Source: Agarophyton chilense
Taxonomy: Eukaryota > Rhodophyta > Florideophyceae > Gracilariales > Gracilariaceae
Direction of reading: 5' to 3'
Assembly: GCA_030374765.1 (NCBI GenBank)
Contig: JARGXX010000115.1
Coordinates: 930,001-994,000, forward strand
Length of the DNA stretch: 64,000 bases
Made by a program: the position numbers and the translations under genes. Shown here piece by piece: positions 55,020 through 64,000 of the stretch; position 1 is the stretch's first letter; each line of letters starts with the position of its first letter. The notes under the pieces are model-generated. The model made no database searches. It saw only the letters and a list, made by a program, of their open reading frames with translations, and was not told where the DNA came from.

Positions 55020-55474
55020 TGTAGGACAAAGCTTGGAGCGGAGATACCACGAAGATGTTCAGGATCTTCTTCTCTTGGGAGACACGCCTCAGACGGAGGA
55101 GACGCATCCCAGCGCAGCACAAAAACAGAGCCACTCTAGAAAGGCACGACGAAGTCGGGTGTAAGACCGAGGCCAATCCGGCGGGATATACCTAGAGTGT
55201 TTAGGTGAGCACGGCACAGTCCAGGGTGTGACCTGTCCTAGGCGGAGCAGTACCACGGTGATTGCCGGAAAAAGAGCAAGGAGACACTCGTATGAGGTGG
55301 AAAAGCGAGATGAGTGAGGCGGCCACTCACGAGAGCCAAAAAGAAGAACCAGAAGAAAACGGGGGCGAAACCCTATACAGGAGCGAGACTAAGACAAGTG
55401 TAGGCGATTAAAATGAACCCAAGGTGGTGGTAGCACTCTGGTCAACAGAGAGGTGGTTGAACTAACGTGCAATG
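55020..55474 (-). repeat. Truncated older LTR, host of the chromovirus
   Basis: The plus-strand start TGTAGGACAAAGC is the reverse complement of an LTR end. The 455 bp align well with the 3' half of the solo LTR at 13476-14371. The other half is missing because the plus-strand chromovirus begins exactly at 55475. The missing half should lie beyond that element, outside the window. Confidence 0.8.
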
Positions 55475-56340
55475 TGAAGAGAAACGTCCTCCAGGGAGGT
55501 TTTTGGGGACTTGTGTTTTTTTCCGGAGCCTCCGGCGTGTAACCTCGTTATGAGTAGGAGTAATCCGTATTTACGGCGATGGCCGGAACGCCGGTGATGC
55601 ACCGCCGGGACCGGGTGCCATACACGTGGCCGCAGCGCCCGCGCGACACGTGGCCGCCAGATTGGCCTCTTTTGTTAGACGGACATTTAGCTATTTAGGA
55701 TAGACTTTATTTATTCTATTCTACGGTGACTACAGTACTTAGGCCGCCGGCCTCGCTGCCGCCGGTCCAGTAAAGTCTGCCCAACAAGGGTGATCTTGGT
55801 CTTCCAGATCTTGGCTCTGGGTCGAACCGCCTGCGCGGATATACAACTCCTTACGGAGGGATTTCCCGTGGTGCACGGCTTCCCAACCCCCTTGGACGTT
55901 CAAGCAGCCTTCGTGTGTTGTGTATCTATTCCCACTTTCGTGGTTCCGCCCGTGTATACGGTTTGCTACACCCGGCAGTGCCGGCTATTCCCGAGTCCCC
56001 TCTTGCGACTCGTGGTCAACCTCGCCCTCTTGCCTCCGTTCCCATTTTCCTTCCCTTTTCCTCCCCTTCATTGGGCAATTCCCGCTCTTTCGGCTCGCAC
56101 TGACACCTGTCATGCTCGCCACTCTCGTGGGTTTTGCCTCCTCACAGGATACGCAAGCACCGCTTCGGCGGATATTCTCGGCTTCTTTCAGCCTCCCTGC
56201 GCCCGTCGCGATGGTTCGGCTCCGGCTTACACCCAGCATTGCGCGCCGGTCCCTGGGAGGGCTCTACCGCGCCGGTTACCTCGTGAGAGGAAGATCCGGA
56301 CGTCTTCGTAGGTTTTCCCACTTGGGGGCATTGTCCTACA
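55475..56340 (+). repeat. 5' LTR of the chromovirus
   Basis: The 866-bp LTR starts TGAAGAGAAACGTCC and ends TTGTCCTACA. The start matches the solo LTR at 13476 in 17 of the first 25 positions, including the small CC...GG hairpin-forming stretch. The end is fixed by the primer-binding site three bases further. The 5 bp before it are CAATG, the expected target duplication. Confidence 0.8.
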
Positions 56341-56343
56341 AAT

Positions 56344-56361
56344 TGGTCTCCCGACTTAGAA
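56344..56361 (+). promoter_or_regulatory. Primer-binding site
   Basis: TGGTCTCCCGACTTAGAA lies three bases inside the LTR end. It is the exact complement of the 18 bases at 8694-8711, the corresponding site of the fossil chromovirus. The primer tRNA has not been identified. Confidence 0.88.
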
Positions 56362-56463
56362 GTCAAGACCGCTTGTGTCCCCTCTGAGTTTGTTTTCCGT
56401 TTAACGGGTTTTCTCCGGTCTCACCGGTTTGCTTTCTATTCTTCCGTCGAGACGGTGTGGCCA

Positions 56464-58575
56464 ATGCCAAGGAAACCGCCTAGCATGGAGCCTCCTGCAA
56501 CACGCAGCCGTTCCCGCCAAAGCGGTGATGCCAGGGGCACTGATGTTCCACAGGCCCTGGCTCCAACACCGGATTCCCGGGAGATACTGGTCACAGGCAC
56601 TGAAGACCCGCAGCCCGATTCCGGGTTAGCAACCGTCGCAACGGTGGTTTCTCCGCCTCCGCGGTTGGTCGACCAAGCACGGATTGTACGCTTGGAAGAG
56701 CAGCTCCGCCCCCTACGGGCTGCTCACAATACCCTCTCGAGGGAGTTCACCTCTTTACGAGGAAGCCTCGCTAACCCCCCTCCAAGTGAGTTAGCCGAGG
56801 ATATCTGCGTATTGCGGTCGGACGTCAATACACTACTCGAGTGTTTTGGCGCTCCGTCTTCCTTCGTAGAAGGTATGGAGAATCGCTTCGAGCGTCTCCG
56901 AAGCCGACTTGAGTCGGTCGAGAGGACGTTAACCTCGCCCGCGAACGCGGCTAGACCGGTTGTCTCTCATCGAGAGACCCAGTCGCGGAACCGGAAGAGC
57001 CGGAAGAACCGGGATTCTAACCGTAAGCACGGACACCCGTCCGACTCATCATCTGAGTCGGACGGTAAACCGAGTGACTCGGAGAGTTCCGATTCGTCGG
57101 TGAGCGATGACCCACAGGATCGTTATGGGCGCTCTTCCCGCTCAAAGCGGTCCTCTGCCACCTACGGGGCCATCCGGTCGCGCCCCAAGGGTCGGCGACA
57201 TCCGGGCCTCAAACCCTTGAAGCCCACCAACCCTCTGTACAGGACACTCCTGTCCTACCGGTATTACCGGCTAGAAGATTCCTCTTTAGGTCGGACACCG
57301 CGTGACACGGGTAAAGTGAAAGACTGCATCAAGCGGATGCAGCTTTCACTTCGTAACCAGTCGTTTACTGGGGATGATCCAATTCTGGTCTTGGATTTTC
57401 TACACCGCTTTTTAGCGGAAGCCGATATACTCGGAATGAACGAAGGACAAGCCTACGTGGCGCTCCCCTGCTTTCTAAGGGGTGTCGCTGAAGATCAGTT
57501 TTTGTCGGTTAGGGGCTCGTTGCGAGCCTCCGAAGGAGGTGTGACCTGCTGGCCCGAGGCCGTGCAGTACCTCCTGCGCTCCTACGCAACCAACTCCGCG
57601 ATAAAAGCGGCGATACTCGCTTTTCGAGACACTCGACAACGCTCCGGCGAGCTCGAGACCGATTACTCGGTACGCCTGAATAAGGCTTTCCACCGTTGTG
57701 GTAATGTATACCCCGCTGGGGAACGCTGTACGATGTTCATTGATGGCTTGGATCCAGCCATCAAGACTCTTGTCGCCCGTTACAGGGAACAAGAGCCGAA
57801 GGTGACCTACCTTGAACTCGTACAGTTTGCCCGCGCAGAGGGAGATGCACTACGTGCACGCAATCCGGGAACCCGGTCGAAGGCCGCTAAGGCTTTACTG
57901 CTTGAGTCGGACTCTTCTTCACCGTCATTTGCGACGGATGGCATCCCCAAACAGGGTTATGACAATATGAATGTCATCCATCACGATGGTTTATCTATTC
58001 CGACAACGGAATTACCGTCTACGACGGATGGCTCGGTTGACTCAACCGCAAGGGACACGGAGAACGGGCAGGTCTTTTATCTTAATGACCGCCGCACTCC
58101 GGCCCCCCGTATGCCGTACTCGAACGGAATGACACGAAGTCAGCGCCCTGGATGGGTTGGAAACCGGGAACCCGGAAGATACACCGATGCTCGGAATGCC
58201 GTACCGCGTTACGCGGGAGTGACGTTGGTGTGCCACTTGTGCTACGAGCGCGGGCACACCTCCCCGCAATGCCTTTTATCGCTACGCGATATGGCGCGAG
58301 TGGTGGATAATTACGAAGCCCTCTCCACGCAGGAGATGGACTCCGTGCCACTCACGTCATATCTCCGCGCGAAGACGGACTTCCCCAACGCATTGGCTGA
58401 CACTCCGAATTCTCGGTACAAACCGGCTCAGCCGGCACGCGCCGCACCAGCGCCAAACCACGCTGGTGGATCTCAACCCGCTCCTGTGGTAGCTACCGTG
58501 CAACGGAATCATGCACTCGTTGCCGAGGAAGTCGGGCCTTCGCCCGACCAGGACCCTGTACAGGGAAAAGAATAG
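56464..58575 (+). CDS. gag: Chromovirus gag
   Basis: The 703-codon frame begins at an ATG just inside the leader. It holds a short coiled coil (VRLEEQLRPLRAAHNTL, about residues 75-91), a Ser/Asp/Arg-rich linker, a helical capsid domain (about 280-460) and a CCHC zinc knuckle (CHLCYERGHTSPQC, near residue 590). It is typical of Ty3/gypsy gag in layout and forms the particle shell. The frame is uninterrupted. Confidence 0.88.
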   Translation: MPRKPPSMEPPATRSRSRQSGDARGTDVPQALAPTPDSREILVTGTEDPQPDSGLATVATVVSPPPRLVDQARIVRLEEQLRPLRAAHNTLSREFTSLRGSLANPPPSELAEDICVLRSDVNTLLECFGAPSSFVEGMENRFERLRSRLESVERTLTSPANAARPVVSHRETQSRNRKSRKNRDSNRKHGHPSDSSSESDGKPSDSESSDSSVSDDPQDRYGRSSRSKRSSATYGAIRSRPKGRRHPGLKPLKPTNPLYRTLLSYRYYRLEDSSLGRTPRDTGKVKDCIKRMQLSLRNQSFTGDDPILVLDFLHRFLAEADILGMNEGQAYVALPCFLRGVAEDQFLSVRGSLRASEGGVTCWPEAVQYLLRSYATNSAIKAAILAFRDTRQRSGELETDYSVRLNKAFHRCGNVYPAGERCTMFIDGLDPAIKTLVARYREQEPKVTYLELVQFARAEGDALRARNPGTRSKAAKALLLESDSSSPSFATDGIPKQGYDNMNVIHHDGLSIPTTELPSTTDGSVDSTARDTENGQVFYLNDRRTPAPRMPYSNGMTRSQRPGWVGNREPGRYTDARNAVPRYAGVTLVCHLCYERGHTSPQCLLSLRDMARVVDNYEALSTQEMDSVPLTSYLRAKTDFPNALADTPNSRYKPAQPARAAPAPNHAGGSQPAPVVATVQRNHALVAEEVGPSPDQDPVQGKE

Positions 58576-58601
58576 AGGGAGTCTCCCCTTTGGGAGAGAC
58601 G
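58563..58601 (+). promoter_or_regulatory. Probable gag-pol minus-one recoding signal
   Basis: In the gag frame the heptamer G GGA AAA (58563-58569) lies just before the gag stop, and the pol frame is the minus-one frame. A 6-bp stem (58582-58587 with 58592-58597, loop CTTT) lies 12 bases further. Programmed frameshifting between gag and pol is known in many Ty3/gypsy elements. The spacer is a little longer than usual and pol has no ATG near its start, which both need a functional test. Confidence 0.55.
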
Positions 58602-61600
58602 TCCTCAGAGTTGAGGCTGACGACTCCCGAGGCGCCGATGCCTCGCTCCGCGGTGAAAATCCTGACAAGGAAGGACACCGCAGACGCGGACTCTAAACAC
58701 CTCGGTGTTTTGCGTCGACCGTGGATACGGATTAGAAATAACCGGATCCCGGATAGAGTCTTGGTAATGGCCAAGCGTAACTACAAGGTTTACGCTGACT
58801 TTGGTCTGCACACGCAGTTTATGGTGAGATATCTCACTGTCCTGGATACAGGTGCTGGGCCGAACTTTATTGTGGAATCGGTTTTACCCCCGCCATTGCG
58901 GTCACTCATCCGTTCTGAAACGGTAACCGACGTCTCAGACGCCAATAACAACCCGTTGAAAACGGCTGGTGTGATCGACCTGGTCGTCAGGCTAGAGCGG
59001 ATGGTGGTTAAACTAACTTTTATTGTGTGCCGCTCGCTGGCCGCGCCAGTTATACTGGGATGTGACTACTGCGACAGGTTTGTCGACGCCATCCGCCCAC
59101 GCCTTAAGCAGGTGGAACTTGAGGACGGATCGACCGTCCCCATTGTTCGTCAACCGCTGAAGCGGGCATCGAAGAAACACGTTCCTCTACCTGCTGCGCA
59201 GGAACCCACACCGGCGAACCGGGATTCTACGAAGCTACGCGTTGCCTCGTCAGTAACCATACCCCCGGAGAGCCAGGTTATGGTTTCAGTCAATTCCCGT
59301 CAACACGGTCTTCGGGTTGTTCAGCCCTTGCCCTCGTTGTACGAGAAATTTCAGCTAACCGTTGCGAACGGAATCGTGCAAGTCACGCCGAATTCCTCTT
59401 TCAGGGTGTTGGTTGCCAATCTGGGAAAGGCTCCCCAGACGCTGGCAAAGAACCAAGTCATTGGGTCTGTGACGCCGCACCCGCTCGCGATGCTCCCTAC
59501 AAAGGTGACGGCTGCCGAAGTACTCGGAATAACTCCCTCTACCGAGGATGGTCTCCTGGTATCCGGTGCAGAAACCTCCGGGGAGGCACAGCAGTTGGCG
59601 CTCGATAAAACCGTCAAGACGGATGCATTTCCGACCTCGTCGGTTCCCACACCTGACACCAGGGCACAGCCTACGAGCTACGATAAGATAGACCCGATCA
59701 AGGCCCTCGAGGACCTGGACCTGAGTCATGTACCGGTCTCACACCGGGACCGCTTACGCGGAATGCTACGCGAGTTTACCACAATGTGGGACGGCTCACT
59801 GAGTGTGATCAATACAACCGAACATCAGATAGACTTGCTACCGGACGCACGTCCGGTTGCACAACCCCCTTACAGGGCGGGACCGAAAGCTCGGGAGGAG
59901 GAAGAATTTCAGGTGGACAAGATGCTCCGTGCTGGAGTCATCGAGGCCGCCCAATCTCCTTGGGCTTCACCGGTGGTGCTGGCCCTCAAGGCTGACGGCA
60001 CGTGGCGGTTTCGTGTTGACTACCGCCGCCTCAATGCCGTCACCGTGAGGGACACCTACCCGATTCCGCGCATGGACGAGTGTATAGACTCGCTCGGGGA
60101 CGCTACCGTGTTTACGGCTCTGGATGCTAACTGGGGCTACTGGCAAGTCCCAGTCCGGGAAGAGGACCAAGACAAAACCGCGTTTGTTTGCCACTCGGGT
60201 TCCTACCGCTTCAAGCGGATGCCGTTTGGTTTAACCAATGCACCGGCCACCTTTCAAAGGGCAATAGACATACTGATGTCGCGTTTCAAGTGGCGCACGT
60301 GCGTTGTCTACTTGGACGACATCATTGTCTTTTCCAGAAACCTGGACGATCACCTGACCCACGTGCGGGACGTGATGACCGTACTGCAAGACGCAGGAAT
60401 AACCCTCAAGTTGAGGAAGTGCGAGTTCTTCACCGACACGGTGAAGTATCTCGGGCACGTCATCCGTCCAGGACGGTTAATGATCGAACAAGTTCGTATC
60501 AAGTCCCTCTGCGAGGCGAAGGAGCCCCGTACTCAAAAGGAGCTCCGATCCTTTTTAGGTCTGGTCAACGTCTATCGACGGTTTATACCGAGTTTCTCGG
60601 ATATCGCCGCTCCGCTAAACGCGCTACTGCGGAAGGGCCAGCCACCGAAGCTTGCGCCATTTACCACCGATCAGTCGGAATCTTTTCGCTCCTTGATTAA
60701 GGCAGTTACGACAGCTCCCATCCTATCCTTGCCCAAACCTGGGCTTCCCTACTCCATCGACACTGACGCCAGCGACCACCAGGTGGGCTGCGCACTGTTC
60801 CAAACCACCCCCGAGGGGGAACGCAAACCAATTGGCTATTGGTCCCGCACGCTGAACGTCCACGAGCGCAACCACTCGGTCTCCGAGAAGAAGTGCCTCG
60901 CAGTGGTCTGGGCGCTATCCACTCTGCGCCCATACCTCATGGGCGTTCATTTCACCGTATACACGGACCATGCCTCGTTGAGGTGGCTGCTGAGCATCGC
61001 AGATCCTTCTGGCCGCTTAATGCGGTGGCGCCTCCGCTCAGCAGAATTCGACTTCGAGGTCGTCTACAAGAAGGGTGTCCAGAACACCCAAGCAGAGGCC
61101 CTCTCTCGATTACCTACGACAGGTGAAGCACTTGCCGACCCGGAGGTCGACGAGATCCCGTGCTTTACCTTGGAAGGGGAAACACCGACGGAGTCGGACT
61201 GGCCCGAAACCAGGGAAGACACCAAGGAAATGGATGAGCTACTCGCAGTGCGCGAGAATGAAAGACCCGTACCTGGGACCTTTGTACCCATCTCCACCGA
61301 GGAGATGATCCGAGAACAGTTCGGCGACCCGTTCTGCACGCGCATACGGGCCCGCCTAAACGGTGGAGAGGACCTCCCGTTCGAGGTAAACGACATCGGT
61401 TACCTCGTCCGGACGGTGGACCACCGATCCCAGATCGTGGTCCCCCACACCCTGCAAACCAGGGTGCTCCACCTCTCACACTACCCGACCCTCGGAGGAC
61501 ACTCCGGTGGGAGAAAACTTTATCTAACCCTGCGAAGGGACTTTTATTGGCCCGCTATGGCGGTTGATTGCTACGCTACGGTGCAGTTCTGCACCCAATG

Positions 61601-63846
61601 CGCAAAGAACCGGGTGAAACTCCGGAAGCACTCCAAACGGATGAAGCTTTTCCCCGCAAGGGCGCCCCTCTAGTTTGTCGCAATCGACATTCTCGGGCCT
61701 CTACTCAAGACGCGCAAGGGAAACAAGTTCCTCTTGGTTATCACTGACCGCTTTTCGAAGCTGATGCGCACCGTACCTTTACGGAAGATCACCGCTTTCA
61801 CGGTTGCGAACGCCTTCGTTACGCACTGGGCGTTCATTTATGGCCCTCCAATAGAGGTTCTATCCGATAACGGTAAGCAGTTCGCCTCTAAGTTCTTTCA
61901 GGACGTCTGCCGCATCCTCTACGTCAAGAACCTGTTTACTACCACCTACCACCCGCAAACAAACGGGCAGGTGGAACGCTTCAACCGCACCCTACTCGCG
62001 TCGCTACGCTCCTACGTATCCGATCAGCCAATGACGTGGGAAATTTATTCTGATGCTATCACCTACGCCTACAACACGCAGGTTCACCGGACAACCGGTC
62101 TGACTCCCTTCGAGCTTGTGCTATCCAGGACACCCCCGCCAGTGGCGGTCGAACCCCAACACAGGGTCAACTCTTTCCCATCCGTGGGTCAATACCGCCT
62201 CAAGTGGAAGAACTGGCTTACCAAGCTCGTACCGGTCGCCCGGAAGTCCATGTAACGTGCCCAGGCCGCCTACAAGCGGGATTTTGATAACCGCTTACGC
62301 GGACCACTACCGGCACCGCCCAAGCTGGGAACCTACGTGTTCATTCGCCGGGAGTACTACAACCCCCGGACCAACAAGCGTCACAAGCTCTCGCCTGTCG
62401 CTGAAGGTCCGTTCCGGGTCGTGTCCTCCCTCCCCGGCACCGTTGTGGTGGACAAGAACGGCGACCACGAACGTCTTTCACAAGACCGCATCGTAGCCGC
62501 CCCACCGCCGCAGGCGGAAAACGCATCAGCCTCAGCCCCCGTCGAAACGGCCTCGGATACCTGGCACCACGCCCCGCCGTGGTACCGCACCCCTCATGGG
62601 GTCTCTCCGATATACCGACTTTATCGGAACCACCGACAATGCCGGAAACACCTGGCCCTCGCGGCCAGCTACACTTACGGGCGCCGCGCAGCGGTATCTG
62701 TACCCGCCATGCGGTTAGCCCACCATCACCCGTCGCTCCGTCTAAGGAGGGGGAGGGGACTCGCTCAATCGCGGAAGCATCGCCGTCACAACGGAAGTTT
62801 AACCGGACACCCCGGGCAAGGCCCCCGAGCGGGCAACCGGCATCGTCGCCGGACGTCAATCCGCTCCCGCGGGACGCAGCGGTCAACCCGACCGCCACGC
62901 AACCCCGCAAGGGGAACCAAGGCGCTCGAAGACCCGAAGCCGGGAAGCGAGACCCTACGGACGCTCCGCATCGCGTGGAAGCAACTGAGGGCTCCCCGCA
63001 CATTCACGGTCGCACACTGAGCGTTTCGGTCGATACCGGTACTCCGGCGGGCGCAAGCAAGCAGGTCTAGCGAACCACTCCTTTGAGAACGGTACGAACT
63101 CCATGGGGGAAAAGGGGCGCGACGACAAGTCGAAAACCGCCTCCCTTGCCGAACAATCGGAGCCAACCGTCCGCGACGGTCCGACCACCCGTCCTCAAGG
63201 TCACGTGACCCGGGCGGAAGATCGGACCAATGGGCACCCGGCATCCCGGTCATTGGCTGACAGCCACCCCGCGGAGGCGGATCGCCGGGACGGTGAACCA
63301 CTCACCGCCCACGGCGCACCGCACAGCAGAAACTGCCCACCAATGGGAACGCCGCATGCCGCAAACCAAGCGGAGGCCTCCGGCGAACCGTCACCAAGAC
63401 GGAAGGATCCCCGCAAACTCGCGGTAGGAGCGGACTTCAGGTAAGCCCCTACCGCCCAGCGGAAACACAACCCGGCCGCGCCGGCAACTTCCGCGAAGCG
63501 GTACGGCAGCCCCGGCAACCCGGCAAAAACCGCAGAGTGGAATGACAAACCGGGTGACCCGGAACAGGCGACGAAGAGCCCAGCACCACGTGGCGCTGAG
63601 GCTCGGGTCACCACCACCCGGCAAGGCCGGCAAGTTTACGTGCAGGAGTACGTCCTCTACCGAATCGTCGGACATAGCTACGATGAGCACGGGGTGCTCC
63701 AGTACGGGACCCGCTGGTACGGATACGGGCCGGAGTGGGACACCCCGGAGCCCATCGAGCACCTCCCGCGCTCCGCGGTAATGCGATACCACCGCCTTGC
63801 GGGGACCGCACTCCCAGCCATGCTGGTAAACGCCCAAGAGGGATAA
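58590..63846 (+). pseudogene. pol: Chromovirus pol region with chromodomain
   Basis: In order: aspartic protease (LDTGAG near 58842), reverse transcriptase (about 59870-60480, with YLDD near 60308), RNase H (about 60740-61080), integrase zinc-binding part (about 61465-61620), integrase core (about 61680-62060, with TNGQVERFNRTL), a GPF motif near 62405, a long Pro/Arg-rich linker and a chromodomain (about 63634-63800, with the YGYGPEWDTPEP core). The chromodomain assigns it to the chromoviruses, whose integrase is guided to modified chromatin. The region has about three breaks in all. Confidence 0.85.
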
Positions 63847-64000
63847 ACTGTGAACACGGAATGGAATGGCTGATGGCGCCACGCGCCATCTCCGTCCATG
63901 CCCCAACGCGGGGAAGGAAGCAACCGCTCACGCTATCCCAACGTCGTTGGTGGTCGTGCCAGTTACCTGGTCCGCGCGCGAAGCCCCCACCGTTAAACAC

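Larger units (their letters stand above)
55475..64000 (+). mobile_element. Young Ty3/gypsy chromovirus, runs past window end
   Basis: The order is 5' LTR (55475-56340), primer-binding site, gag, pol with protease, reverse transcriptase, RNase H and integrase, then a long linker and a C-terminal chromodomain (about 63634-63800). The 3' LTR is beyond the right edge. The reading frames are long and nearly continuous, with only about three breaks overall, so this copy is not far from whole but is not intact. Compared with the fossil at 0.9-9.6 kb it is much younger. It sits inside an older LTR of opposite direction. Confidence 0.92.

Noticed and set aside
55790-56387. Overlapping frames in the 5' LTR
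   Set aside because: They lie wholly within the LTR and leader and match no protein.
63908-63920. Polypurine tract before the 3' LTR
   Set aside because: Purine-rich, but no LTR start follows within the window.
1-64000. CRISPR arrays, rRNA and tRNA genes, bacterial operons
   Set aside because: None seen; gene style and content are eukaryotic nuclear.

Overview
The window looks like nuclear DNA of a photosynthetic eukaryote, most likely a red alga, perhaps a florideophyte (inference). About twelve recognisable or well-supported protein genes are all single, long, intron-free reading frames set close together. One encodes a plastid-type protein known from plants, algae and cyanobacteria (At5g03900 family). 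Another encodes a secreted protein with a fungal-type CBM1 cellulose/polysaccharide-binding module, a domain also known from red algal wall proteins. Between the gene blocks lie long stretches made almost entirely of LTR retroelements and their debris.

Layout. (1) 1-16 kb is a transposon graveyard. An old, heavily decayed Ty3/gypsy chromovirus lies on the minus strand (about 0.9-9.6 kb) with two other elements nested inside it. A solo LTR sits at 12.0-12.5 kb. A PIF/Harbinger-type DNA transposon (13.1-16.1 kb) is itself interrupted by another solo LTR with perfect 5-bp target duplications. (2) 17.6-46.8 kb is the main gene block: an ENTH/epsin-like adaptor, the At5g03900-like plastid membrane protein, a CLC anion transporter/channel, an Enhancer-of-zeste-type histone methyltransferase, poly(A) polymerase, an unknown helical protein, the mitochondrial Rieske protein, ETF-alpha, an ABM plus Fe-ADH-like fusion, a mitochondrial carrier, an unknown protein and a coiled-coil protein. 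(3) 46.8-50.6 kb shows no convincing gene. (4) 50.6-54.2 kb holds a one-finger C2H2 protein, the CBM1 protein and a sucrose-transporter-family protein. (5) From 55.0 kb to the right edge a much younger, almost continuous chromovirus on the plus strand has landed inside an older LTR that lies in the opposite direction.

How the genes relate. There is no operon logic; several pairs are divergent and share short promoters (At5g03900-like/CLC, ETFA/ABM-FeADH, carrier/unknown). Respiratory functions (Rieske, ETF-alpha, carrier) lie within about 7 kb of each other, but this could be chance. The most notable items are the nested LTR architecture with an identical 18-nt primer-binding site in two very different chromoviruses, a gag-pol minus-one recoding signal, an ABM/Fe-ADH fusion that has lost the iron ligands, a CLC protein without the proton glutamate, an E(z) protein with a roughly 600-residue tail after SET, and the CBM1 protein. 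Several open frames in this window begin at non-ATG codons; starts given here for host genes are ATG codons chosen by me.
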